Positions 16,458-25,723 of a stretch of DNA of 64,000 bases are shown here, piece by piece. The stretch spans positions 692,058-756,057 of the forward strand of contig NZ_LMUE01000009.1 of NCBI RefSeq assembly GCF_009766065.1, in the 5' to 3' direction. Origin of the DNA: Dyella sp. S184. Lineage in GTDB: Bacteria > Pseudomonadota > Gammaproteobacteria > Xanthomonadales > Rhodanobacteraceae. The notes beneath the pieces are model-generated. The model ran no database searches. It was not told the origin of the DNA and was given only the letters and a program-made list of their open reading frames with translations. Within the stretch, counting starts at the first letter, position 1. The number at the start of each line of letters is the position of its first letter. The translations under genes and the position numbers were made by a program.

Positions 16458-19139
16458 TCAGCGCATGATCGCTATCGGATCCTGCTTCGCCTTCAGCGCG
16501 CTGCACAGCTTGATCGATTCGCTGGTCTGCGCCAGCCCGCGGTCCACGCCATCGGCATCCTTCATGCGCGACTTGAAGAAGCCCTGCAGGCGATCGACCT
16601 CGGCATTCGAGCAGCCGCCACCGGCAGCCAATGCCGGCAGGTAGCCACCGGCGAAGCTGCCGGTGCGAGTCAGCACCTGCGCATAGTGCGTGGTGAACCA
16701 CTGCCACATCGCATCACGCTGGGCTGCGGTATCACGGCCGCCACGCAGCAGCGAAACCATCTCGCCGACCTTGACCGGCTTGGTCAATGCGAAATCACGT
16801 ACCTGTTCCGTCAATGCCGGATCTTCCACGCTGGTCAGACCGCCGAGGATGCCGTTGCGCAAGGCTGCATCGCTGGTCTTGGGCAATTCCGCAATCAATG
16901 CATCGACAGCAGGTTTGCCCTGTTCCTGCACAGCCATGCCGAGTGCATCACTGAGCAGGTCGGGATCGGCCGCGGCCAGATCCAGGCGACCATCCGGCTT
17001 GGGCTTGAGTGCTGCCTCACCTTGCTTGAGCAAGGCCGCACGCACTTCGGGAAGCTTGAAATCGAACGCCAGGCTGCTGGCCAGTGCGCTGCGCAGCAAG
17101 GCATCCCCCTCGGATTCGCCTGCCTTGCGCTGGTAGCCAAGTTGTTCGAGGCGCGGCAGATAGGCGTCCTTCACCCATGTGGCCAAACGGGCACGCTGGG
17201 CATCGGTAGTGGCTTCCTGCCGATAGATCCATTCCACCTGGTCGAGTGGCGCCGTGGCCACTTCGCGGATCTTCGACGTAGTCAACGGCTGCAACGCCGC
17301 CAGCACGTCGCCGGCATCCAGGTCGCCACGGCGGAAGTTGGCGTTGATCGCATCGGCATAAGCCAACTGCTCGGCATCGCTGAGCTGGCCGACCTGTTTG
17401 GTCAGGCCGGCCAGCTCGACCTTGCCCAGGCTGAAACGGTAATAGCCGCTGGCATTGGCATTCGGCATGATCCAGGTCGGGTTGCTGGCGCCAGCCAGCA
17501 CCATCGAACCGGTGGCCTGGTCGAGCATGTCGCAGCTGACCTTGCTGCCATCGGCCGTACCGTAGCGCACACAGACCGGCACGCCCCAGATGCGCTTCGC
17601 ATCGCCGCTGCTGCCGATCGGCAGATAGCGGCTCTGGCTCAAATGCAGCACGGTCTTGCCGTCCTTCTGCTCCAGCTTGGTCTGCACGTAAGGCACGCCG
17701 GACTGGTCGAGGAAACTGTTGAACGCGTGCTTGAACGCATCGCCCTTGCCCGCGGCCGTGGCGATCGCGCCAACCAGATCAGCGGCCACGGCGTTACCGA
17801 ACTTGTGCTGCTGGATATATGCCTGCATGCCCTTCTGGAAGGTCTTCTCGCCGACATAGTTCTCGAACATGGCGATCACACCTGCACCCTTCTGGTAGGT
17901 GATGCCATCGAACGCGGTCTCGATGTCGCCATTGCCGGTGATCGGCTGACGGATCATGCGCGCGCTGACCAGGCTGTCGCTGCTCATCGCGCCCTGCACG
18001 CCACGCACGCGGTCGAGATCGGCACGGTATTCCGGATGCACCTGCATCGTCACCTTCTGCTGCATCCAGGTGGCGAATGCCTCGTTGAGCCAGATGTCGT
18101 TCCACCATTCCAGCGTCACCGTGTCGCCGGTCCACTGATGCGCCAGCTCATGCGCGGTGACGTTGAACGAACCCTGTACGTTGCGCGCCGGCGAATCCTT
18201 GTCGAGCAACAGCAGCCAGTCGCGGAAGGTGACCAGACCGGCGTTCTCCATCGCACCGGCGGCGAAGTCCGGCGCGGCAAGTACGTCGAGCTTGTCCCAC
18301 GGATAGCCGAAGCCGTAATAGTTCTCCAGCGCATGGATGATGCTCGGAGTTTCGCCGAGTACATGCGACATGCGATGCGCCTCGCCCGCGGCGGCAATGC
18401 CGCGCAATGGCAGCGGGGTGGTGCGATAAGCGTCCGGCGAAATGTCCGGCCCCTTGGCGATATCCCACGGACCCACGCCGAATGCCACCAGATAGGTCGG
18501 CAGCGGCAACGTCTGTGCAAACGTCAGCGTCTTCCAACCGTCGCCGGCCGGCACTTCTTTCACCTGCTGGGTATTCGCCACCGCCGTGTCGGCCGTGGGT
18601 ATCGTCAGGCTGATATCGAACGGCGTCTTGAAGCCGGGCTCGTCGAAGCTCGGGAAGGCGAAGCGCGCGCTGATCGGCTCCATCTGCGTCATCGCATACG
18701 GCTGGCCCTTGGCGCTGACCTTGTACAGACCCTGCAGCTGGGCGTTGAGCGGCGCGGTGTAGTCGAAGCTCAACGTCAGCTCCTGCGGCTTCAGCGTGCT
18801 GCCGAAATCGACCCGCACCACACCGGCCTTCGGATCCACCGCGACGTACTTGCCGACATGAACCTTGCCGGTGGCGTCGGTGATTTCAACCTTCGACACC
18901 TTCAGCTCGTTACCGTCCAGCCACAAGTGGTCCGATGCCTGGGTCAGCTTGACCTTGATCGTGGTGGTGCCGGAAAAGTCCTCCTTCGCCGGATCGACCT
19001 TGAACGACAACTGGTACGACTGCGGCACCGCCCAGCGCGGCAAGCGCCCTTGCGGCGCCTGGTCGGCGCTGGCGGCAAACGCTGCGCCACAACAGGCAGC
19101 AAGCGCGGTAAGCAGGAGTGGGCGAACGAGACGGCGCAT
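16458..19139 (-). CDS. M1 family metallopeptidase (aminopeptidase N-like)
   Basis: 893 residues. A signal peptide (1-23, ending AFA) places it in the periplasm. Exopeptidase motif GAMEN is at 295-299, zinc site HELAH at 330-334 with the third ligand in NEAFA about 19 residues on. A large helical C-terminal ERAP1-like domain fills residues 540-893. It removes N-terminal residues from peptides using one zinc ion. Exported M1 enzymes are common in Xanthomonadales and serve peptide nutrition. Transcribed alone; its stop faces the hairpin at 16408-16450. The 928-codon plus-strand frame across it is a shadow. Confidence 0.95.
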   Translation of the reverse strand: MRRLVRPLLLTALAACCGAAFAASADQAPQGRLPRWAVPQSYQLSFKVDPAKEDFSGTTTIKVKLTQASDHLWLDGNELKVSKVEITDATGKVHVGKYVAVDPKAGVVRVDFGSTLKPQELTLSFDYTAPLNAQLQGLYKVSAKGQPYAMTQMEPISARFAFPSFDEPGFKTPFDISLTIPTADTAVANTQQVKEVPAGDGWKTLTFAQTLPLPTYLVAFGVGPWDIAKGPDISPDAYRTTPLPLRGIAAAGEAHRMSHVLGETPSIIHALENYYGFGYPWDKLDVLAAPDFAAGAMENAGLVTFRDWLLLLDKDSPARNVQGSFNVTAHELAHQWTGDTVTLEWWNDIWLNEAFATWMQQKVTMQVHPEYRADLDRVRGVQGAMSSDSLVSARMIRQPITGNGDIETAFDGITYQKGAGVIAMFENYVGEKTFQKGMQAYIQQHKFGNAVAADLVGAIATAAGKGDAFKHAFNSFLDQSGVPYVQTKLEQKDGKTVLHLSQSRYLPIGSSGDAKRIWGVPVCVRYGTADGSKVSCDMLDQATGSMVLAGASNPTWIMPNANASGYYRFSLGKVELAGLTKQVGQLSDAEQLAYADAINANFRRGDLDAGDVLAALQPLTTSKIREVATAPLDQVEWIYRQEATTDAQRARLATWVKDAYLPRLEQLGYQRKAGESEGDALLRSALASSLAFDFKLPEVRAALLKQGEAALKPKPDGRLDLAAADPDLLSDALGMAVQEQGKPAVDALIAELPKTSDAALRNGILGGLTSVEDPALTEQVRDFALTKPVKVGEMVSLLRGGRDTAAQRDAMWQWFTTHYAQVLTRTGSFAGGYLPALAAGGGCSNAEVDRLQGFFKSRMKDADGVDRGLAQTSESIKLCSALKAKQDPIAIMR

Positions 19140-19292
19140 GGCGGATTTCCCTGGGACGAAAGCAAACGCTCACGCTAGGGCGAGGCATGACTTGTGACCC
19201 AGTGCCAAAAGGCATAGGCGACCGGCGTCGAAGGGCACGAGGCGATTTTCATATACTCTTCGGCAGGCCACACCCCGAGCAGAACGCCGCCG

Positions 19293-20030
19293 ATGCCCGA
19301 GCTCTCCACACCAGCCAGCCCATTGCATATCGCGGTATTGGAAGACGACACGGAGCTGCGCGAGGCGATCCTGTTACCTGGTTTGCGTGATTACGGTTTC
19401 ACGGTCAGCGGCGCCGGCACCTCCGCTGAACTGTATCGCCTGATGCTCAGCCAACGCTTCGATATCGTCACCCTGGATATCGGGCTGCCCGATGAGAGCG
19501 GCCTTACTGTGGCGCGTCATCTGCGCGAATTGTCCGCCAGGCTCGGCATCATCATGCTCACCGGCAATCAGGACAAACACGATCACCTGCATGCGCTTGG
19601 CGCAGGCGCAGATGCGTATCTGTCCAAACCCGTGGATATAGACGTACTAGCAGCCACATTGCACAGTCTGGCACGACGACTGGCAGAAAAATCGACGGGC
19701 TCGGTACAGCCACACGTGGCCAACCAGCAAACGCCAAGGCATTGGCGACTGGAAACGGACGGCTGGTGCCTGGTGTCTCCCAACGCTGTCGTCCTGGCCC
19801 TTACCGCACCCGAACGCTGTCTACTCAGTGTGCTGATCAGTGCCCAAGACGCACCAGTGTCGCGCGAAACCCTGATCGCAGCACTATCCGACAATGTGTA
19901 TGACTTCGATCCGCATCGTCTCGAAATGCTGGTCTACCGATTGCGGCGCAAGGCCATCGATGCCGCAGCTGGCAATCTGCCGCTACTTACTTCACGCGGT
20001 GCAGGTTATCTGTTTGTCCGCGGTGAATAA
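19293..20030 (+). CDS. Response regulator, OmpR/PhoB type
   Basis: 245 residues. The receiver domain has acidic pocket LEDDTELR, phosphoacceptor in DIVTLDIGLPDESG, switch Thr in IIMLTG and Lys in YLSKPVD. A C-terminal winged helix follows (about 150-243; LTAPERCLL, then MLVYRLRRK and GAGYLF). Probably activated by the histidine kinase encoded convergently at 20076-21449, whose stop lies 45 bp away. Targets are unknown; the S53 protease gene upstream of the kinase is a natural candidate. Confidence 0.9.
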   Translation: MPELSTPASPLHIAVLEDDTELREAILLPGLRDYGFTVSGAGTSAELYRLMLSQRFDIVTLDIGLPDESGLTVARHLRELSARLGIIMLTGNQDKHDHLHALGAGADAYLSKPVDIDVLAATLHSLARRLAEKSTGSVQPHVANQQTPRHWRLETDGWCLVSPNAVVLALTAPERCLLSVLISAQDAPVSRETLIAALSDNVYDFDPHRLEMLVYRLRRKAIDAAAGNLPLLTSRGAGYLFVRGE

Positions 20031-20075
20031 CCTGCGCGGCATGGGTGTGCAAGACCTGGATGTCCGAGCCCGCGG

Positions 20076-21449
20076 TCAGGCCGAAAGCAGCGGCAACCGG
20101 ATTTGAAAGGTCGTACCTTGGCCCGGCGAACTCATCACTGAGATACTGCCGCCCGCAGTCTTCAGCATGTCCTGCACCACGGCAAGGCCAAGTCCTGTGC
20201 CTTGCCCCGATGGCTTGGTGGTGTAGAACGGTTCGAATACATGTTTTTGCACCGACTCCGGCATACCGTCACCGCTATCTGCCAGCGTCACTTCCAGTTC
20301 CCCCGCGCCAAATGCCGGCTGCGCGCTGACTTTGAAATGGCCCCCTTCGGGCATCGCATCACGCGCATTCGCGGCGATGTTGAGCATCATCAATTCGAAC
20401 TGCCCACGATCCAGGCAAACCGGCAAGCGGATCTGGTCGATATCCATCTGGAATCTGGTATTGGAGTCGAACAACTGTCGGAGCATCGGCTGCATCTCGC
20501 GCAGCACCTGCCCGGCATCGAATACTTCCGGGTGCGCCACATCCTGCCGACTGAAATTGAGCAGTTTGCGGCTGATCGCCAACGCGCGCCGGGACGCCAA
20601 TTCAACCCCTTCCAGCGCGCCCAGCAGTGCAGGCGCACCCTGATCGGCCAATCGTTCGCGGCGCATCGCGTAACCAAGCACCACGTTCAGCACGTTGTTG
20701 AAATCGTGAGCAATGCCGCTGGCGATGCGCCCGACTGCCTCCATCTTCTGGGCATGGATGAGCTGATCCTGTACGCGCTCACGCTCGACCATCTCGTGTT
20801 CGAGCAGCACATTGGCCTGCACCAACTGACGCGCATGCTCCTTGGATTCAGCGAGCGTCTCGCGCAAGGCAGCCACGGTGCGATCAAGCAATACGGTGGT
20901 CACCAGATAGCCCAGCGACTTGTTAGTCAGCAGCAAAAGTGTATCGGACGTCCTCGCCTGACGCGTGGCGGCGTACAGGATGTCAGTCAACGCGCCGCAT
21001 GCGTTGACCATGACCAAGGCCAAAAAAACGGCCCAGAGCATCCGACGCCCCAAGACCAACCCGGCCAGGCCGATCATCAGCAGTGGATACAAGTCGTCAT
21101 ATGAAAGTCGCGTTATGCCGAACGCGGCGTACGTAAGCGCCAATGAAATCAGCGAAACCCAGATGTAGGCACTGACCGCAAGCCGAAATCGCCCATGGCG
21201 GATCCAGTAAAGGCTAAAGGCAATACAGGCCAGCACGAACACGTCAGTCGACAGGTCCACGACAATCGCAAACAGGGGTATCTGCTTGTAAAGCCCCTGA
21301 TTCAGGTACACCCATGGGGTATTCACCAGCAACTCGCCACCAATGCAGATCAGCAGCAACTGCACGACCGGCGCATTGCGCCGATCCAGCGCATCATCGA
21401 TGGGCACCCGTTGCAGCCACTCGGCCACCGAACGCAAGGACAGTCTCAC
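20076..21449 (-). CDS. Membrane sensor histidine kinase
   Basis: 457 residues from a GTG at 21449. Six or so hydrophobic segments fill residues about 25-190, with no obvious periplasmic sensor, so signal detection is probably within the membrane. A coiled-coil-like helix (195-235) leads to the H-box GIAHDFNNVLNVVLGYA and the ATPase domain: N-box LNIAANARDAMPEGG, DSGDGMP, FEPFYTTKPSGQGTGLGLAV. The HDFNN-type H-box and fused style are those of HPK4-like kinases. Convergent with, and presumably partner of, the regulator at 19293. Confidence 0.9.
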   Translation of the reverse strand: MRLSLRSVAEWLQRVPIDDALDRRNAPVVQLLLICIGGELLVNTPWVYLNQGLYKQIPLFAIVVDLSTDVFVLACIAFSLYWIRHGRFRLAVSAYIWVSLISLALTYAAFGITRLSYDDLYPLLMIGLAGLVLGRRMLWAVFLALVMVNACGALTDILYAATRQARTSDTLLLLTNKSLGYLVTTVLLDRTVAALRETLAESKEHARQLVQANVLLEHEMVERERVQDQLIHAQKMEAVGRIASGIAHDFNNVLNVVLGYAMRRERLADQGAPALLGALEGVELASRRALAISRKLLNFSRQDVAHPEVFDAGQVLREMQPMLRQLFDSNTRFQMDIDQIRLPVCLDRGQFELMMLNIAANARDAMPEGGHFKVSAQPAFGAGELEVTLADSGDGMPESVQKHVFEPFYTTKPSGQGTGLGLAVVQDMLKTAGGSISVMSSPGQGTTFQIRLPLLSA

Positions 21450-21891
21450 AAGGTCGACACTCCGAAAGCCCTGAGTCTTGCCGATTTGTACGCCGCCATG
21501 GCGCGCGTGAGCAAGCGTTAGTTTCCGTTAGCAAGCGTGCGTGACACATGGGACCGACGTGCTCAATGCTGCCCATCGGTTGTCGCGATACGGAAATCGA
21601 TTCGCGGGCAGCACCGACGGGAGGGGCGCCGGAGTCCACGCAGCCATCGGCAACTATCCCAAGGTACTGGTCGACCACTTCGGTACTCGGGCTGGTGGCC
21701 AGGATTGGGCAGCACGAGTGGGGCCATGCCGACGATTCTCAAAATAAATCCGGATCCCGCTCGACGCCAGGAGAGTCCGTTGCCGCACGGAATGGGCAGG
21801 GGCCATGTTCGGCACACGCTTGACGCTTGCAAGCAGCTATCGGCCGATGTCGCCATCAATTTTTGACCAACTTATTCAATGGGGTTTCATC
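21450..21891. other. Intergenic region upstream of S53 protease
   Basis: 442 bases without a convincing gene. Two copies of AGCAAGCGT lie at 21510-21518 and 21530-21538, 20 bp apart, just upstream of the kinase gene. Frames here have shadow-like composition. The protease promoter must lie in the right half, but I cannot name its elements. Confidence 0.4.
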
Positions 21892-24222
21892 ATGAAACAA
21901 AGGCATCTCATTCTTAGTGCGTCCATCGCTGCGGCGCTGGCCGTCACACCCGGCATTCTGCTTGCCACTTCCGAAAACGCAGCACTTTCCGGCATCAACA
22001 CTACCGAAGCGCCGAGGGTTACCCAAGCCGTCAACAGCAGCCACCTGTTCACCATTCCGAAGACGCATCTGGACTTCGTAGGCAAGGGCAAGACGACATC
22101 GAGCGTTGCGCTGGCCGGCACAACCACCATGAAGCACCTGCAGTTGGTACTCAAGCCCAGTGCTGCGCGTCAGACGGCAATGGAGTCGCTGATTGCCAAC
22201 CAGCACAACCCCAAGTCTGCCCAGTTCCAGAAATGGCTGACGCCGGAGCAGTTCGGCAAACAGTTCGGCGTGGTGGATGACGACATCGCGGCTGTGACAT
22301 CGTGGCTTGCCTCCCAAGGCTTCACCATCAACAACGTATACCCAAACAAGACGCAGATCGATTTCAGTGGTACCGCGGCACAAGTGAATCAGGCGTTCCA
22401 TATACAAGAAGCTGTCTACACAATCGGCACGGAAAAGCATCTGGCGAACGCCAGCGACATCAGTGTTCCAGCTGCACTGCAATTGGTGGTGGCGGGCGTG
22501 ATGGGCTTGAATGACTTTCACCCGACAGCGTTGGTGAAAAAGCCCGAGATTGCCCAGTGGAATGCGGGGAAGAAGGGCTTCGTGTCCGAGTCCAAGCCGG
22601 CCTCGGGTTCGAAAGTGATCAGTCAGGCCCTTAACTTCAATAGCACCGAGCGTGGTCTGGTACCCAATGATCTGGCAACGATGTATGGCATCAGGACCAT
22701 CCGGGCCAACGGTGTAACCGGCAAGGGAATTACCATTGCCGTGGTCGAAGACAATGACATGGTGCCAAGCGATTGGACCAACTTCACAAGCACCTTCAAT
22801 CTTGCTCAATACGGCGGCACGTTCCAGCAAATCAATCCGGCCCCGACATCCGGCACGAGCAATTGCGTAGATCCAAGCACGAATTTTCTTGGTGAACCCA
22901 ATGACGACGGAGAGACCTTGCTGGATGCCGAATGGGCTACCGCGATCGCCCCTGGGGCAAACATCGTTGTCGCCAGCTGCGCTGATGACGGCCCCAACTA
23001 CTATCCCCTCACCAGCAACATCTTCGGCGGCGTCTTCATCGCGGCAACCAACCTGATCAATGGCACCAGCCGCCCGGACATCATCAGCGCCAGCTACGGG
23101 TTGGGCGAACTCTTCACGGATAGCGCCAGCAAAACGGCGATCGACCTGATGTGGGCTCAGGCTGACGCAGAGGGTATTTCAGTATTTGTATCAACCGGCG
23201 ACTCCGGCTCCAATCCGAGTTTCAACGGGAACATCATCCAAACCCAGGGCGTCGACGCCAATGCGCTCGGTACGTCACCGCATGACACGGGTGTGGGCGG
23301 TACTGATACAGCGGATATTCTCGATGGCACGACCAGCCAGTATTTTGCCCCTACACCAAGTGTTGTTGGCGGTTCGGCGCTGTCTTATGTACCAGAGATT
23401 CCATGGAATGAATCCTGCGCCAACGGTGTTGCCGCAACGGCTTTCGGCTTCACGAGTGCCCTTTCCTTCTGCCAGGAATATCTGAAATTGGATCCTGATG
23501 GCTGGAATGTCACCTCCGAAGCAGGTAGCGGAGGCCCGTCCTCGACAGATGCCAAACCGGTATGGCAGCAGCAGGTATTCAACGCTGCAAAGGATCATTC
23601 ACGCGATCTCCCCGACGTAGCGCTGTTTGCCGCGTCCTATGGCGGATACACTTGGGTGATAACTTGCACGAATGCCAACCCCTGCACTCCGGGGTTCACT
23701 ACTCCGATGGCATTGAGCGGTGGCACTTCGCTGGCTTCGCCGATGTTCGCCGGCATCCAGGCACTCATCGATCAGGGGCTGGCCGCACGCGGATTGTCAC
23801 AGGATCAGGGCAATGCAGCACCGACGCTGTATGCGCTGGCGGCTGACGAATACGGCGGCGCTACCGGTCCGACGCCCGCCAGCCTGGCCGTGTGCAATGC
23901 GAACAATGGTGCTACTGGCACGGCCAATTGCGTGTTCCACAATGTCACTCGAGGATCGATTTCGACCCAGTGCATCGAGATTTTTGGCGAAACTACTCCT
24001 GATTGCTATTTCTACGGGCAGAGCAATAGCTATCTGGCATTACTTGGAGTTGCGCAACTGGGCATGACCACCAGTAATGCTTCACCAACCTCATATGGGG
24101 TAAGTAACAAAGCCTACGGTGCCCAACCGGGCTGGAGCTTCGCCTCGGGCCTGGGTTCGGTGAATGCCACGAACTTGTTGATCGCGTGGCGAGCCTTCGA
24201 CCATGCGCCGCCTGCTCCTTGA
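21892..24222 (+). CDS. S53 family serine-carboxyl peptidase (sedolisin/kumamolisin-like)
   Basis: 776 residues from ATG 21892 (GGGG upstream), chosen because MKQRHLILSASIAAALAV is a proper signal peptide; the longer frame to 21805 is not. Residues about 50-230 are the pro-kumamolisin activation domain (LTPEQFGKQFGV). The mature domain has the catalytic Glu341 and Asp345 (DDGETLLDAEW), the oxyanion Asp in STGDSGS near 436, and nucleophile Ser613 in SGGTSLASP. It is an exported acid protease, self-processed at low pH. A rho-independent terminator follows at 24270-24301. Codon use is slightly less G+C-biased than the surroundings. Confidence 0.93.
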   Translation: MKQRHLILSASIAAALAVTPGILLATSENAALSGINTTEAPRVTQAVNSSHLFTIPKTHLDFVGKGKTTSSVALAGTTTMKHLQLVLKPSAARQTAMESLIANQHNPKSAQFQKWLTPEQFGKQFGVVDDDIAAVTSWLASQGFTINNVYPNKTQIDFSGTAAQVNQAFHIQEAVYTIGTEKHLANASDISVPAALQLVVAGVMGLNDFHPTALVKKPEIAQWNAGKKGFVSESKPASGSKVISQALNFNSTERGLVPNDLATMYGIRTIRANGVTGKGITIAVVEDNDMVPSDWTNFTSTFNLAQYGGTFQQINPAPTSGTSNCVDPSTNFLGEPNDDGETLLDAEWATAIAPGANIVVASCADDGPNYYPLTSNIFGGVFIAATNLINGTSRPDIISASYGLGELFTDSASKTAIDLMWAQADAEGISVFVSTGDSGSNPSFNGNIIQTQGVDANALGTSPHDTGVGGTDTADILDGTTSQYFAPTPSVVGGSALSYVPEIPWNESCANGVAATAFGFTSALSFCQEYLKLDPDGWNVTSEAGSGGPSSTDAKPVWQQQVFNAAKDHSRDLPDVALFAASYGGYTWVITCTNANPCTPGFTTPMALSGGTSLASPMFAGIQALIDQGLAARGLSQDQGNAAPTLYALAADEYGGATGPTPASLAVCNANNGATGTANCVFHNVTRGSISTQCIEIFGETTPDCYFYGQSNSYLALLGVAQLGMTTSNASPTSYGVSNKAYGAQPGWSFASGLGSVNATNLLIAWRAFDHAPPAP

Positions 24223-24269
24223 CCAAGACTGGTTTCTAATGAGCATTGAAGTTGGTCATTGAGTCGATT

Positions 24270-24301
24270 GCCTGGTGGCAAGATGCCACCAGGCTCCTTT
24301 T
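24270..24301 (+). terminator. Rho-independent terminator of the S53 protease gene
   Basis: GCCTGGTGGCA pairs perfectly with 24284-24294 around a 3-nt loop, followed by TCCTTTT. It sits 48 bp after the protease stop. Confidence 0.8.
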
Positions 24302-24358
24302 GAAGCGCATTCATCCATCAAGACGTCGTTGGGCATATAGACGTCTATTTTCTTGCAA

Positions 24359-24898
24359 TCAGCCGGCCACGTCGGCCTGCTCCAGCGCCACGGCCACCGC
24401 ATGGATTACCGCGGCGATGCGCGCAGCACTCTGAATCGGCTGCGCGGACAGGCCGTGCTTGCGCAAGGTCTTCTCGTGCGAATCAAGGCACATGCCGCAG
24501 CCGTTGACGGCCGACACGGCGAGCGAGGCCAGTTCGAAGTCGATCTTGTCGCCGCCGGGATTGGCCATCGCGTTCATGCGCAGGTTGGCGCGCAGCGTGC
24601 CGTACTCGGCATCGCCGACCAGGTGCACGAAACGGTAGTAGATGTTGTTCATGCCCATGATCGCGGCGGCGACGCGGGCACCATTCAATTCCTCGGCGCT
24701 GGCGTGCTGCGCGGCTTCTTCGTTGATCGCCGCGGTCAGCGGCTTGTAGCGCGAGGCAATCGCCGAGGCGAGCGCGATCACCGCAATCTGTTTCTGGGTA
24801 AGGCCAGGCGCACCACCCTCGGTCAATACGGACTCGAGGTTGAGGCGCAGGTCCTTGGCATAGTCGGGCAACTGGCTTTTCAGATCGGCAAGACTCAT
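24359..24898 (-). CDS. ahpD: Alkyl hydroperoxide reductase AhpD
   Basis: 179 residues. The active-site motif is CGMCLDSHE with Cys134, Cys137 and His141, as in the mycobacterial AhpD that recharges AhpC. The whole protein is the helical CMD fold of the expected length. It likely passes electrons to the AhpC encoded just upstream. No ahpF gene is present, which fits an AhpD-dependent peroxiredoxin. Same strand as ahpC, separated by 135 bp containing a hairpin. Confidence 0.95.
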   Translation of the reverse strand: MSLADLKSQLPDYAKDLRLNLESVLTEGGAPGLTQKQIAVIALASAIASRYKPLTAAINEEAAQHASAEELNGARVAAAIMGMNNIYYRFVHLVGDAEYGTLRANLRMNAMANPGGDKIDFELASLAVSAVNGCGMCLDSHEKTLRKHGLSAQPIQSAARIAAVIHAVAVALEQADVAG

Positions 24899-24967
24899 GG
24901 GACACCTTCAATAAATTCGGGGCAAAAAAAACCGGCGACGAAGCGAACCTCGCCGCCGGTGGGGTCA

Positions 24968-25010
24968 CCCGCGCGTCAGCGGGGGGAGGGAGGAACTCCT
25001 GACGCGCGGG
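24968..25010 (-). promoter_or_regulatory. Hairpin between ahpC and ahpD
   Basis: CCCGCGCGTCAG (24968-24979) pairs exactly with 24999-25010 across a 19-nt purine-rich loop. In the ahpC-ahpD message it would follow the ahpC stop, so it may set the ahpC:ahpD ratio by partial termination or by protecting the ahpC 3' end. No T-tract. Confidence 0.45.
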
Positions 25011-25033
25011 GTATTGCAAACGAAACGCTGGAC

Positions 25034-25573
25034 TCAGGCGACCTTGAGGGTCTCTTCACCCTGGCTCCAGTTGCACGGGCACAGCTCGTCGGTCTGCAAG
25101 GCGTCGAGCACGCGCAGCACTTCCTGCGGGTTACGGCCGACCGAACCGTCGGTCACGTAGACGAAGCGGATGATGCCGTCCGGGTCGACCAGGAACGTCG
25201 CGCGCTGCGCCACGCCGTCGTCGGTCAGGATGCCCAGCGCATTGCTGAGGTCCTTCTTGATGTCGGCCAGCATCGGGAACTTCAGGTCGCGCAGGTCCTT
25301 GTGGTCCTTGCGCCAGGCCAGATGCACGAACTCGCTGTCGGTGCTGGCGGCCAGCACCTGGGTGTCACGGTCGGCGAACTGGCTGTTCACGTCGCTGAAA
25401 CCCTTGATCTCGGTCGGGCAGACGAAGGTGAAGTCCTTCGGGTAGAAGAACACGCACAGCCACTTGCCCATGTAGGTGTTGTTGTCGATGTTCTGGAATG
25501 CGTTGTCCAGGCTCTCGATCGAGACGGTGGCCGGGACGTTGAACTGGGGGAACTTGTCGCCAATGCTCAGCAT
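25034..25573 (-). CDS. ahpC: Alkyl hydroperoxide reductase AhpC (peroxiredoxin)
   Basis: 179 residues from the ATG at 25573 (MLSIGDKFPQF), the normal peroxiredoxin start; the longer frame to 25660 adds a non-homologous leader crossing the promoter. Peroxidatic Cys52 is in FVCPTE. The C-terminus has Cys165 and Cys167 in ELCPCNW, the two-Cys tail of AhpC proteins that work with AhpD rather than AhpF. It reduces peroxides in the cytosol. Divergent from oxyR, with a candidate OxyR palindrome between them. Confidence 0.96.
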   Translation of the reverse strand: MLSIGDKFPQFNVPATVSIESLDNAFQNIDNNTYMGKWLCVFFYPKDFTFVCPTEIKGFSDVNSQFADRDTQVLAASTDSEFVHLAWRKDHKDLRDLKFPMLADIKKDLSNALGILTDDGVAQRATFLVDPDGIIRFVYVTDGSVGRNPQEVLRVLDALQTDELCPCNWSQGEETLKVA

Positions 25574-25688
25574 GTAGTTAGCCTTTGGTGGTGGATTCGG
25601 GGGATAAGAGACGCCTTGCAGCAGGTGCCTTGGCGAACAAGATAGCTGCCGCGCTTGCATTGTTCAAATTGATTGTTACCATCGCAAT

Positions 25689-25705
25689 CATAGGTTGAGC
25701 CTATG
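25689..25705. promoter_or_regulatory. Candidate OxyR binding site (ahpC-oxyR)
   Basis: CATAGGTTGAGCCTATG contains ATAG-N7-CTAT, the core of the OxyR consensus (ATAGntnnnancTAT), and lies between divergent ahpC and oxyR, 19 bp before the oxyR start. The same 17-nt architecture recurs upstream of katG (29395-29411). Confidence 0.65.
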
Positions 25706-25723
25706 GCCTGGATGAGGCATACG

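Noticed and set aside
16392..19178. 928-codon plus-strand open frame
   Set aside because: Lies opposite the M1 aminopeptidase, whose signal peptide and zinc motifs are clear; the composition is shadow-like.
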